DNA from: Campylobacterales bacterium
GTDB taxonomy: Bacteria; Campylobacterota; Campylobacteria; Campylobacterales; QNZT01
Assembly (NCBI GenBank): GCA_024278835.1
Contig: JAJRSK010000033.1
Span: forward strand, 62,001-126,000
Direction: 5' to 3'
DNA length: 64,000 nucleotides
Within the stretch, counting starts at the first letter, position 1, and each line of letters opens with the position of its first letter. The notes under the pieces were generated by a model. The model saw only the letters and a program-made list of their open reading frames with translations. It did not search any database and was not told the DNA's origin. Shown here piece after piece: positions 1 through 7,728 of this stretch. The translations under genes and the position numbers were made by a program.

Positions 1-915
1 ATCCAAAGCAAAAAAAGTCTCTTTAAACTCCCAAATAGATATGGAATTTTTAAAAAAGTCTATTTTGGGAAAATGAATTTCTCTTTTCTCTAAAGTAGGT
101 GGCATAGAATAAATAAGTTGTGCTTTCCCTCCATTTCGGGAGTTTAATACAGAGATATTTTGAGGTTTAGTTCCTCCATAGCCGATGGTAGTGAGATTAA
201 AAATCTCTCGATACCCATCCTCTGAAAATTTATTATTTTTTTTGCTATTTCGTAATGTTTTTAAATGTTCTTTCTCCTCTTCATCTTCTCCAAATCGTAT
301 CTTATTGAGTCGTTTTCTTAGCTCAAAAAGCATCCCCGAATTTGTCAAAATAGAGAGTTGATGGTAACTATCTTCCACAGGAAAATAGACCTGCTTTATC
401 TTTGAGCTTGTTACCATCTCATTAGAAGTTGAAATCATTGCCAAAAACTCATCTCGCAATACATCATAAGGCTTAGTACTTATTGTCAAAAGAGAGATTG
501 CTAATGGAGTCTCTTTTTGTATGTGCTCTATCAACTGTTGACCATCAGGCATAAGTAGTGTTAAAAATTTATGCACATCTAACGCTGCAGCATTACCCAA
601 AGCATCACTAGGAACTCTTACATTTCCAGTTCGTAAAAAGCCATCATCACTTTGCTCCACCTTCGCTATAATGGAAGTGACATAACCATTTTTATTTTTT
701 CTAGCACTTGGATGAGAAAAAGTACAAGGATGTGTTGCTATTGAGATTTGCTTAGCTCTTTTTGAAGCATTGGGCAACCAAATTTCTCTTGAAAACTCTC
801 TAACAGCCTTTTGATGTAACTCTAAAATCTCCTCCTCATTCATTGAAGATTTACGATTCTTTTTTATCCAAGCCTCTTTTCTTTCATCAAAAAACTTGGA
901 TATTATCTCATTCAT
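1..915 (-). CDS. csy1: Type I-F Cascade large subunit Cas8f (Csy1), N-terminal 305 residues
   Basis: This open frame runs from an ATG at 915 to the window edge without a stop, so only the first 305 codons are present. Cas8f (Csy1) is the large subunit of the type I-F surveillance complex, which recognises the PAM and holds the crRNA 5' end with Csy2. The best marker is the Csy1 motif GGTKPQNISVLNSRNGG at about residues 255-271. A Shine-Dalgarno-like AGGGAGA precedes the ATG. It is the last gene seen of an operon read leftwards after cas1 and cas2-3, but a 137-aa gene and a 161-base gap interrupt the usual cas3-csy1 junction. A minus-strand TATAAT-like box at about 942-950 could give csy1 its own promoter. 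The rest of csy1, csy2, csy3, cas6f and the array presumably lie beyond the window. Confidence 0.93.
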   Translation of the reverse strand, partial: MNEIISKFFDERKEAWIKKNRKSSMNEEEILELHQKAVREFSREIWLPNASKRAKQISIATHPCTFSHPSARKNKNGYVTSIIAKVEQSDDGFLRTGNVRVPSDALGNAAALDVHKFLTLLMPDGQQLIEHIQKETPLAISLLTISTKPYDVLRDEFLAMISTSNEMVTSSKIKQVYFPVEDSYHQLSILTNSGMLFELRKRLNKIRFGEDEEEKEHLKTLRNSKKNNKFSEDGYREIFNLTTIGYGGTKPQNISVLNSRNGGKAQLIYSMPPTLEKREIHFPKIDFFKNSISIWEFKETFFALD

Positions 916-931
916 ACTTATTGTTCTCCCT

Positions 932-960
932 TTGACATATTTTGAATTATATGGTATAAT
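932..960 (+). promoter_or_regulatory. Perfect consensus sigma-70 promoter pointing away from csy1
   Basis: TTGACA at 932-937, exactly 17 bases, then TATAAT at 955-960. Both hexamers match the bacterial consensus. The promoter fires on the plus strand, opposite to the cas genes, into the 161-base gap between csy1 and the nuclease-like gene. Campylobacterota promoters normally lack a good -35 box, so this is conspicuous. No annotated plus-strand gene lies downstream. Confidence 0.6.
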
Positions 961-965
961 AGCCA

Positions 966-1090
966 TGACAGAGTTATCTCTGCAACTAAAACCATCGGAG
1001 TTCGTTTCGGACGTTAAGCTAGGGATTATCTAGGTAAAGCATTAGCAAACACCCGTAAAATTGAGTAGTTTTTGGTCTACTCATCTTTCT
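966..1090 (+). ncRNA. Candidate small RNA (or leaderless micropeptide) inside the cas operon
   Basis: A transcript from the consensus promoter at 932-960 would begin near 966-968. It could fold a 5' hairpin (CAGAG, four bases, CTCTG; 969-982) and end at a 7-bp hairpin, TGAGTAG at 1062-1068 with CTACTCA at 1077-1083, followed by a pyrimidine-rich stretch. The same hairpin could instead end the minus-strand nuclease gene whose stop lies at 1077. An ATG at 965 opens a 22-codon frame that would be leaderless. No type I-F repeat is recognisable inside. Function unknown; the call rests on promoter and hairpins only. Confidence 0.35.
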
Positions 1091-1490
1091 CAAAAATCGT
1101 TTTTAACTCTAATCTTTTATCCTTATAAATTCTTAGTTTTACCAGCTTGATAGTCTTGTTATCATACTTTTTATAAAATTCCAAACTTACCAAACTAGCC
1201 CCAGTTTTACTATCTTTTGTGATATTTTTCCTGACATCTAAAAAACTCTCTATAATCTCTGGTATCTCACAAATATAAAAAATATCATTAGGATGTCCTC
1301 TCCTTACATGTCTAACACTATGACTACTTATAACACCCAAATAACCACCTAAGTTTATATGTAATCTTTTTTGCACTCTTTGGATAGTTATTTCAGAGAT
1401 TAAAAAAGACAACTCTTCGTTGAACTGTCTATTTTCTATAGAGGTCTTAACAAAAAGACAAATCTCTTCTCGTTTTAACTTTGATGACAA
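1077..1490 (-). CDS. PBECR-like (Barnase/EndoU/ColicinE5-D/RelE fold) nuclease-domain protein inserted in the cas operon
   Basis: A 137-residue protein between cas2-3 and csy1. The start is a TTG at 1490, chosen because AAAAGGAGTAAC lies directly upstream. Residues 55-66 (SSHSVRHVRRGH: H57, R60, H61, H66) and the C-terminal LELKTIF (about 127-133, with K130-T131) resemble the conserved positions of the phage Barnase-EndoU-ColicinE5/D-RelE-like nuclease families, in which a His/Arg cluster near the middle and a final basic-Thr strand build an RNase site. There is no signal peptide and no fused domain. Family membership is recognised from motifs and is inference. Position and strand suggest co-expression with the type I-F genes, as cargo, toxin or accessory nuclease. 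A separate 118-base leader with two direct repeats suggests its own control. Confidence 0.5.
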   Translation of the reverse strand: MSSKLKREEICLFVKTSIENRQFNEELSFLISEITIQRVQKRLHINLGGYLGVISSHSVRHVRRGHPNDIFYICEIPEIIESFLDVRKNITKDSKTGASLVSLEFYKKYDNKTIKLVKLRIYKDKRLELKTIFEKDE

Positions 1491-1533
1491 GTTACTCCTT
1501 TTACTTTACGCTACCTATTCGACAGTTTACCTC

Positions 1534-1589
1534 TAATAACCATTTAAACCTTTCTAAGATACTTATTCAGCATTAATAACCATTTAAAC
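1534..1589. repeat. Two 16-bp direct repeats upstream of the nuclease-like gene
   Basis: TAATAACCATTTAAAC occurs at 1534-1549 and again at 1574-1589, exactly 40 bases apart. The pair lies between the cas2-3 stop (1609) and the TTG start of the nuclease-like gene (1490), just downstream of a minus-strand TATAAT-like box around 1599-1604. A 40-bp period is about four helical turns, which suits a repressor with paired operators. It does not match a type I-F repeat in length or sequence. Confidence 0.5.
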
Positions 1590-1608
1590 AGGATAATATT
1601 ATATAATC

Positions 1609-4600
1609 TTAAACCTTAACTATTCCAAACTGATCACTATACTCATACGAACTATCTTCATAGTAGCCAAAACTCAACTCCCCATACTTTATAGAAATAG
1701 CTCTTTTAGATTTATCGAACTTTTCTACCAAAGTATTATAGTCTCGTTTCAACCATAACCCTTTTTCCACCTCATCATCAATCTCTATCTTATTTATCTG
1801 TAAAATCTCTTCTCTTTTTATGATATTATCATATCCCTCTATTTCACAAAACGAATAGGCTTTATCATCTTCATCATAAACCAAAAAAACTTTTTGTGTT
1901 GGTTCACTCTCTCTAAAAGGGTGTAAGTATTGTGGGTGTGCTGTCAAAAACCAATTCTCATCTAAGTAGCCTTGCAAACCTGTTGCTCCCTTTTTATCAT
2001 AAGCGGTCAAAGCCTTTTGCGTTTGATAGTGCTCCAAATCACTCAATGATGATTTCTGCTTTAGCTTTTTAGGCTTCATAATCCTTACTGTAGAATCCAA
2101 TCGTTCATAAAGAGCTTTTGTATCTACCAATTCATTCATATTATGCGTTTCTAATGTTATACCTTCTTCATAACCAGGGTATTTAAAATAACTTTTTCCC
2201 TCTTCATCATTTTCTTTAAAAGCTTTGTAGTTATACTGCATCAGTGCAATATTTGGTTTTAAAACTTCTCCAAGCCTATGTCTTCTAACACGCCCTGCTA
2301 ATTGAATAACAGAACGATACGAAGAGGGTTCTATCACTGCCCAATCAAAATCATGGTCTCGCCCCACCTCTTCTACGGGTGTTGCTACTACAACAAAAAT
2401 AAGATTATTGGTTTTACACCTATCTAAATGAGAACAAATAACCTCATCTTTAAAAGCTTCTGGTGCTTCCCCCTCTTCCTCTTTTCTTTTTAACACCTTC
2501 TCCAAATAACGCTCTTGGTCTTGTCGTAAAAGCAATACTTGATTAGAATGATACGCCATCACTTTCAGTTCAACACCCTCACACTCTTCTTTGGCTAAAA
2601 ACTTTGCCAGCGCCACACAAGGTCTAATGTTTGCCATACGCACCACACCAAATGAAACACGAATACCTGTTCTCTTATCTACTGTATGATGAAGCTTGTG
2701 TTTTTGAACAATTGCACTTTTTATTTTAGAAAAATAGTGTTCCTCTTTACTCCCTTGCTCATCAAATTCACTCTCTTGCATCTGCTCTTGACACTCAACT
2801 ATCTCTACTTTTCGTTTCACAGGTTCTAGCTTTAGGTTTGAAATGCGTTTTTTTATAAACTTTGTATGCTCATCTTTGTAGTTCTCTACAGCTTGTACAC
2901 TCTTTGCAGCATGAATTAACGAAACTTCTGTTTTAAACTCATCAATCCATGCACAAACTATCTCATTTTTAGCCTTTCGTGTTTTACAAAAGAGTTGCCA
3001 CCCTTTTTTATAAGCATTAAAATACCCCTCTGCTAAATCAGGGGGAATAGTAGCAGATGAAATCATCACTTTTCTACCAAGCATCCCTGCAAGATGAATT
3101 AGCCGTCCTATGGCAATAAGATCAGAACCTGCAAAATCATCTATCTCATCAATCACCAAATCAGAACTCATCAAACGCAAAGAAGGCAAGATATACTTGC
3201 CCCCTCTTTTTGTTTCTGTAGCACCCATAAGGTGGTCAATAGTACAGACCAAAACAGGCGCATATAGAAAGGCTTTATCTTTTGGTTTTTTGAGTACCGT
3301 AGCCAATCCTTCATCAGGAATATCCGAATCAAAATCTATCCACTCATCAAGTAGTGATTCATTAGACTCTGAACCATAATTTTCTACAGATTCAAGCACC
3401 TCTTTTTTATCTCGATTATGTAATTCCAAAATAGCTTTAGAACCTATCAACACAGCCAATTCATTCTCATCTAAACCAATACGCTCTCTATATTCATCAC
3501 CCGTTTGCAAAGTAAGTGTTCTAAGTCCTAAAGCCAATACATACCGAAGAGTATCTTTCTCCTTGGCTATGCACTGCATCACTTTAGCATTAGCAAAAGT
3601 TTTTCCACAGCCTGTACTTGCCATATTGACTGCAAAAAAACCTTGATTACTACTTGTTTCCATAAAAGGTTTTAGTTTGCTAACAGCTCTATCTTGCCAA
3701 TCAAAAAGTTTTGGGCTTCTCTTTTTTAATATCCTATTATCTTCAACCAATGGTGACTCTTTTTCAAAGGCAGGCAAAAGATGAACCGTTTTTAAAGCAC
3801 TTTTCATCACACCACAAAGATGTTCATCAAGCTGCTGTTTTAGTTCTTTCGTTTTTGGGTCAGTATTGGCAAAAAGTCCTTGCGTATCTTCCCAACCCAT
3901 ATCAGCATCACAAGAAGAGTAATAATGATCACCTAACATCAATGCCAATCGAGCATGATGCAAAATTACTCTATAACTTCCATCTCCCATCGCCTCTTCC
4001 AATAAATGCAAAGAACCAAGTAGTCGATTTGACCACCTTTTAAGCTCTTTTTTCCACTTGATAGAAGAACTAAGCAAGCCATTTGGAAATTCAAAACATT
4101 GATTTAAACGATTTTGATACTCCTCTTCATCATATCTATTTTCATATCCCCAAGATTGCAATATGTACTCAAAAATATCATCAAGAGAGTTAGCTTCCAC
4201 GCCATTCCACTCTCTTTTAAGCTCATCTTTTTTAGTTAATGCACTTGGTAAGCGATGATGTGCAACAATCAACCACATAATCAACTTTACAGAGTTTGGG
4301 AGATGATGCAACACTCGCTTATCAACATCTTTTATACTCTCTTTTAAGTCCTCCTCATCTATATCACCCTTAACTAAAGCATTTAACCAACCCTCTTCAC
4401 TCTTCTCATTTTGTACTACAAAAGCGTGAAGTAACATGCATGAAATCCACTCATGACGAATAGGATCACCTTGCTTGGTAGAAGATTTTAATTTTTCTTG
4501 AAAAAGCTTGGTAGATTTTCCCCAATCATGAAATAATGCAGACAAAGCAGTAAGTGCTTGAATAAGTGGTAAATATCTCCAATCACTCTCTTTATAATTA

Positions 4601-4896
4601 TCTAAAATAGTTTTTTGCGTTCTATGCACTGGCACAATCCCCTCTTCATTAAACATATCCTTATTCCCAACTACCCATAAAAATTCACTTCTACTTCGAC
4701 TCCGTATCCAGTGGCAACTTACAGCCGTATTCTTAGAAGCAGTTTTTCTAAGCAGTTTTTTTACAGCATTTAATCCCTCTTGTGTGATGATAGTTTGCCA
4801 TGTATTATCTCCTATTCTGTTTGCAAAACTATCTAAAACTCTTCTTGTTTTTTTAAGTGCATTTTTCTCACATTGGGAGATGAAAGTTACCATCAT
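1609..4896 (-). CDS. cas3: Type I-F Cas2-Cas3 fusion nuclease-helicase
   Basis: A 1095-residue effector and adaptation protein of the type I-F system. The first 95 residues correspond to the Cas2-like domain fused to Cas3 in this subtype. An HD nuclease domain follows (H123-D124 in LFHDWGK, H148, H213-H214), then a superfamily 2 helicase: Walker A STGCGKT near 427-433, Walker B DEID near 583-586, motif III SSAT near 613-616 and motif VI GRVRRHR near 900. All key motifs are present, so the gene looks intact. In the family it degrades DNA unwound at the R-loop made by Cascade, and with Cas1 it takes part in spacer acquisition. Its start codons (two successive ATGs) overlap the cas1 stop by four bases, so the two are translationally coupled. 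Confidence 0.95.
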   Translation of the reverse strand: MMVTFISQCEKNALKKTRRVLDSFANRIGDNTWQTIITQEGLNAVKKLLRKTASKNTAVSCHWIRSRSRSEFLWVVGNKDMFNEEGIVPVHRTQKTILDNYKESDWRYLPLIQALTALSALFHDWGKSTKLFQEKLKSSTKQGDPIRHEWISCMLLHAFVVQNEKSEEGWLNALVKGDIDEEDLKESIKDVDKRVLHHLPNSVKLIMWLIVAHHRLPSALTKKDELKREWNGVEANSLDDIFEYILQSWGYENRYDEEEYQNRLNQCFEFPNGLLSSSIKWKKELKRWSNRLLGSLHLLEEAMGDGSYRVILHHARLALMLGDHYYSSCDADMGWEDTQGLFANTDPKTKELKQQLDEHLCGVMKSALKTVHLLPAFEKESPLVEDNRILKKRSPKLFDWQDRAVSKLKPFMETSSNQGFFAVNMASTGCGKTFANAKVMQCIAKEKDTLRYVLALGLRTLTLQTGDEYRERIGLDENELAVLIGSKAILELHNRDKKEVLESVENYGSESNESLLDEWIDFDSDIPDEGLATVLKKPKDKAFLYAPVLVCTIDHLMGATETKRGGKYILPSLRLMSSDLVIDEIDDFAGSDLIAIGRLIHLAGMLGRKVMISSATIPPDLAEGYFNAYKKGWQLFCKTRKAKNEIVCAWIDEFKTEVSLIHAAKSVQAVENYKDEHTKFIKKRISNLKLEPVKRKVEIVECQEQMQESEFDEQGSKEEHYFSKIKSAIVQKHKLHHTVDKRTGIRVSFGVVRMANIRPCVALAKFLAKEECEGVELKVMAYHSNQVLLLRQDQERYLEKVLKRKEEEGEAPEAFKDEVICSHLDRCKTNNLIFVVVATPVEEVGRDHDFDWAVIEPSSYRSVIQLAGRVRRHRLGEVLKPNIALMQYNYKAFKENDEEGKSYFKYPGYEEGITLETHNMNELVDTKALYERLDSTVRIMKPKKLKQKSSLSDLEHYQTQKALTAYDKKGATGLQGYLDENWFLTAHPQYLHPFRESEPTQKVFLVYDEDDKAYSFCEIEGYDNIIKREEILQINKIEIDDEVEKGLWLKRDYNTLVEKFDKSKRAISIKYGELSFGYYEDSSYEYSDQFGIVKV

Positions 4897-5855
4897 GATA
4901 GAGTATTGCCATCCTTACTATAATGCCTTGAAGCCTCTTTTATCTGGTTAAACATAAAATCCAAAGCTTTATGATTTACAAAGTTTTGCAAACATTGCGA
5001 GCGAAACTCTTTTTCACTCATCTTCTCTTTTGCACAGATAAATGCCCATGGTAAAACCAAAGCATCTTTTATCAAGTCAGCCACATCAAAAACCAAAGCA
5101 CCTCGTCTAGTTTTCCCATGCATCACAGCAAACCCATGAGGGATACCAAGCACCCAAAGAGTAGTTGCTCCTAAACCATAGGCTAGATAGTTTCCATGAT
5201 TTAAAAAAGCATTGGCTTCTTCGGCGTTACTATGTTCTCGTACAAAACCTATCTGATCTGTTTTTTTAGCTGCATATTTATAAAGTTTTTTCGTGAGATC
5301 TGCTTCAAGTTGAAGAAGTTTACCTACATTGTAAGCAGTTGGAATCTCTTCAAGTGCCTTTGTAAACATGGTTTGTAACTCAGTATCTTCTATATCAAAA
5401 CCTTCAAATTGAAGATTTCTATCTTTTCCCCATACCTTTTTTATAAATTCTATACGGGAAATTTGCAATCTTTTTGCTGTTTCAAGCCTTTTGCTTTCAT
5501 CAAACCAAAACTGCATCCAACCCTGAACATACTCTGTAGGACGATATTCACTTTGAGGGGTCATCCACTCTATCTCAGTTGCCATCAAAAGAGGAGTAGC
5601 ACCACTACCAGAAAAACCTACCAATACACCAGCTTGTGCCAGCATCCGCATCGCTGCATGGGTGATAGATGTACCTGTTCCTAAAAGCAGACATGTGGTG
5701 TTTGCTATAGGTATATTCCAGTATTGATACTCTTTTTTTGCTTCGCTTAGATAGAGAATTCTACCATCTTTTTGCATAACTCTGCACTTTTCAAGATAGT
5801 AGATATTGGCTCGTTTGGAGTGCAGTATAGCTTTTAAGTCTGTGAGATTTTCCAT
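4893..5855 (-). CDS. cas1: Type I-F Cas1 integrase
   Basis: A 320-residue spacer-acquisition integrase. The metal site expected of Cas1 is present as E184 (QLEAD), H246 (MHGKTRRG) and D257/D260 (FDVADLIKD), spaced as in Pseudomonas Cas1, and the length fits the subtype. It is the first gene of the minus-strand operon. GGGAAAT precedes the ATG at 5855, and the stop overlaps the cas2-3 start. Cas1 forms an integration complex with the Cas2-3 fusion and inserts new spacers at the array leader. Fossil toxin-antitoxin genes lie directly upstream, so the promoter is either in the short 5856-5907 gap or further upstream through the debris. Confidence 0.95.
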   Translation of the reverse strand: MENLTDLKAILHSKRANIYYLEKCRVMQKDGRILYLSEAKKEYQYWNIPIANTTCLLLGTGTSITHAAMRMLAQAGVLVGFSGSGATPLLMATEIEWMTPQSEYRPTEYVQGWMQFWFDESKRLETAKRLQISRIEFIKKVWGKDRNLQFEGFDIEDTELQTMFTKALEEIPTAYNVGKLLQLEADLTKKLYKYAAKKTDQIGFVREHSNAEEANAFLNHGNYLAYGLGATTLWVLGIPHGFAVMHGKTRRGALVFDVADLIKDALVLPWAFICAKEKMSEKEFRSQCLQNFVNHKALDFMFNQIKEASRHYSKDGNTLS

Positions 5856-5907
5856 ATCAAATTTCCCTTTAGTCTCTCAGGTTTTCGACACCTTGAAAAT
5901 ACTACTT

Positions 5908-6141
5908 TCATTTATCTAGTAGTTCTTTAGCATCGAACTTCCTCGCTTCTATCTGCGCAACAGAGTTCAATAATCTCTCACGGTTGCTAGTACTAGTGAG
6001 CAGATAAAGCGTCTCTTTCATAGAGTGGTATTCATCCGCAGAGATGAGCATCGCTTTGGTATTGTTTTTGGTTGTGATGAGATACTCTTCAACGTTTTTA
6101 TCCACATCTAGAGTATCACTTCCAATCTCTGCAAATCCCTC
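5908..6141 (-). pseudogene. Phd/YefM-family antitoxin lacking its N-terminal DNA-binding end
   Basis: The readable part (GTG at 6105 to TGA at 5908, 65 codons) matches the C-terminal two thirds of Phd/YefM antitoxins: EEYLITTKNNTKAMLISADEY, then a helix with YLLTSTSNRERLL. The in-frame codons above it (to 6141) read GFAEIGSDTLDV, which looks like the end of the usual first helix, and then meet the TGA that ends the upstream nucleotidyltransferase frame. The first 20 or so residues of the family, needed for operator binding, are missing, and no RelE or Doc toxin follows. It looks like the remnant of a module cut by a deletion. A short GTG-started protein is still possible. Confidence 0.6.
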
Positions 6142-6453
6142 TCAAACATAACAAACCTCATCTAAAATCTTACTCTTGATTGCTGAATTACTATTTTTAT
6201 CAAAAATATCTACTTTTTTATGAAATCTATCAGCAACTTTATTTCTGATATTTTCATCTATATAGACAAAGGCATCCCAGCCTCTATATTTTGTCATAAA
6301 AGAGTCACTTGTCTCGATGAGTATATCTATATCACTATCTTCACTTATATCACCTTTAGCAAAACTACCAAATAATCCTAAAGAAACGATACCATCTTCA
6401 TAGAGTTTTGCTTTAAGTGTTTCTAAAAAAATCAATATCTCTTTACTTTCCAT
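6142..6453 (-). CDS. Orphan MNT-type nucleotidyltransferase (MntA-like antitoxin)
   Basis: A 103-residue minimal nucleotidyltransferase. The signature GSFAKGDISEDSDIDILI (residues about 29-46) gives the GSxAxG loop and the paired Asp residues that bind metal in polymerase-beta-like enzymes. The C-terminal ILDEVCYV is the usual ending of the family, so it is full length. In MntA-HepT pairs this protein AMPylates and silences a HEPN RNase, but no HEPN gene is present here. The next frame on the same strand is a truncated antitoxin of another family, suggesting the partner was deleted. ATG at 6453, with AAAGGAAATTC just upstream. Confidence 0.8.
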   Translation of the reverse strand: MESKEILIFLETLKAKLYEDGIVSLGLFGSFAKGDISEDSDIDILIETSDSFMTKYRGWDAFVYIDENIRNKVADRFHKKVDIFDKNSNSAIKSKILDEVCYV

Positions 6454-6475
6454 GAATTTCCTTTTGTATATTATA

Positions 6476-6631
6476 TCACAACACTTCCACGAACCCCAGC
6501 CCCTGCATAGCGTGTGCCCCTATTCCTGTATCCAAAATCATCCCTAACAATGCTCTATCTGCTTCTATTTTTGCCATCACCTTTCTAATGGGTAGATTTT
6601 TAGTGGGAAGTTGTGCCTTTATCTTTAGCAT
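6476..6631 (-). pseudogene. 51-codon fragment resembling the C-terminus of a RAMP-superfamily (Cas6-like) protein
   Basis: An open frame from ATG 6631 to TGA 6476. Its ending, GIGAHAMQGLGFVEVL, has the pattern of the C-terminal glycine-rich loop of RAMP proteins such as Cas6. The preceding 30 residues would cover only the final strands of such a domain. It has weak upstream ribosome-binding potential and lies in a zone of broken modules beside cas1. It is either the tail of a lost Cas6/RAMP gene or a coincidence. The assignment is by motif only and could be wrong. Confidence 0.3.
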
Positions 6632-6705
6632 TTTAGACTCCTATTTTTCTTCTTTTCAACAAAACATACTATCATGATAAAAAACAAATGCAAAAAGAGT
6701 CTATC

Positions 6706-7728
6706 ATGATAAGAACCCCCGCCACCTCCCCCGATGCACAAGCAGCCCTTGAGATTGTCACACACCTGCAAAGATACTTCGTTACCCAGCTCGATGCCCT
6801 CTCTCGTGAAGCTTTTGAAGCAGTGGAGTGGTTTCGTGATGAAGGCTTACATAGTGGTGGTGTACGCTATGAAGCGCGTGATGAAGCTATTTTTAACCGT
6901 GCCTCGGTCAATATCTCCCAAGTCCACTACAACGATGAACCTGACAAAAAACTCTCCTCAGCCACTGCCATCTCGACTATTATCCACCTCGCCAACCCTC
7001 ACGCCCCTTCGATGCATATGCATATCTCTTGGACACAGATGCGTGATGGCAAGGGCTACTGGAGAATCATGGCGGATTTAAATCCTGCTATCCCCAATGA
7101 TACCGATAAAGAGAGCTTTTTTCAGATGCTCAAAACAGCGATACCTACACACTATAAAGAGGGCATTACCCAAGGAGATAGGTACTTTTTTATTCCTGCC
7201 CTTGAGAGGCATCGAGGGGTGAGTCACTTTTATTTAGAAAACTTCCACACAGAGGATAAAAAGGCAGATGAAGCCCTCGCGCAAAAGTTCGGGGAAGCCG
7301 TGATAGATAGCTATATCATGATAGTCAAAAACGCCCTACAAACACACCCTACATATAACAATGATGAGAGACAAAAGCAGCTCGATTATCATACCCTGTA
7401 CTTTTTCCAAGTGTTGACTTTGGATCGTGGTACCACTTCGGGACTACTCATACACAACCAAAATGATATAGGTATTTTAGGCTCACTGCCTTCGCATATT
7501 GAGAGAGATTTATTAGAGTCTTGGAAAGTAAATATGCCTGAAATCCAACAGAAATTATTGACCCGATTACTTGATGCCTTGCCCAATATCTCTGTCGTAT
7601 CGGTAAACACAGAAGTCAAAAAAAGTCTAGCACAGGCAGTCAGAGAACACTACAAGCAACACCCAAAAGCACTCTCTTTACAAGCAAGTGGAAACACCAT
7701 CCCACCCACGGTTGATAACCACAGCTAG
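6706..7728 (+). CDS. hemF: Oxygen-dependent coproporphyrinogen III oxidase
   Basis: A coprogen oxidase that decarboxylates two propionates of coproporphyrinogen III to vinyl groups using O2, a late step of haem synthesis in the cytoplasm. Family signatures are visible: GGVRYEARDEAIFNRASVN near residues 50-68, the active-site stretch NPHAPSMHMHISW, and a C-terminal LDRGTTSGL. The length of about 340 residues is slightly above the usual 300. The ATG at 6706 lies inside a copy of TATCATGATA and has AAAAAGAG six bases upstream; an ATG at 6688 would add six residues but has no ribosome-binding site. Many anaerobic relatives rely on HemN, so an O2-dependent enzyme fits a microaerobic or aerobic life. 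It stands alone and converges with the DUF4272 gene. Confidence 0.93.
   Translation: MIRTPATSPDAQAALEIVTHLQRYFVTQLDALSREAFEAVEWFRDEGLHSGGVRYEARDEAIFNRASVNISQVHYNDEPDKKLSSATAISTIIHLANPHAPSMHMHISWTQMRDGKGYWRIMADLNPAIPNDTDKESFFQMLKTAIPTHYKEGITQGDRYFFIPALERHRGVSHFYLENFHTEDKKADEALAQKFGEAVIDSYIMIVKNALQTHPTYNNDERQKQLDYHTLYFFQVLTLDRGTTSGLLIHNQNDIGILGSLPSHIERDLLESWKVNMPEIQQKLLTRLLDALPNISVVSVNTEVKKSLAQAVREHYKQHPKALSLQASGNTIPPTVDNHS

Noticed and set aside
966-1608. CreTA module (guide RNA repressing the nuclease promoter through Cascade)
   Set aside because: Attractive by position, but by eye the candidate RNA and the nuclease leader share only 7-base matches and no type I-F repeat-like handle, so I list the RNA without this function.
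3110-4043. Plus-strand open frames inside cas2-3
   Set aside because: They are antisense shadows of the conserved helicase gene, lack ribosome-binding sites and have no recognisable protein features.
1-6631. CRISPR array within the window
   Set aside because: No series of 28-bp repeats with 32-bp spacers was found around the cas genes. The 16-bp pair at 1534-1589 has a 40-bp period and no third copy. The array probably lies left of position 1.
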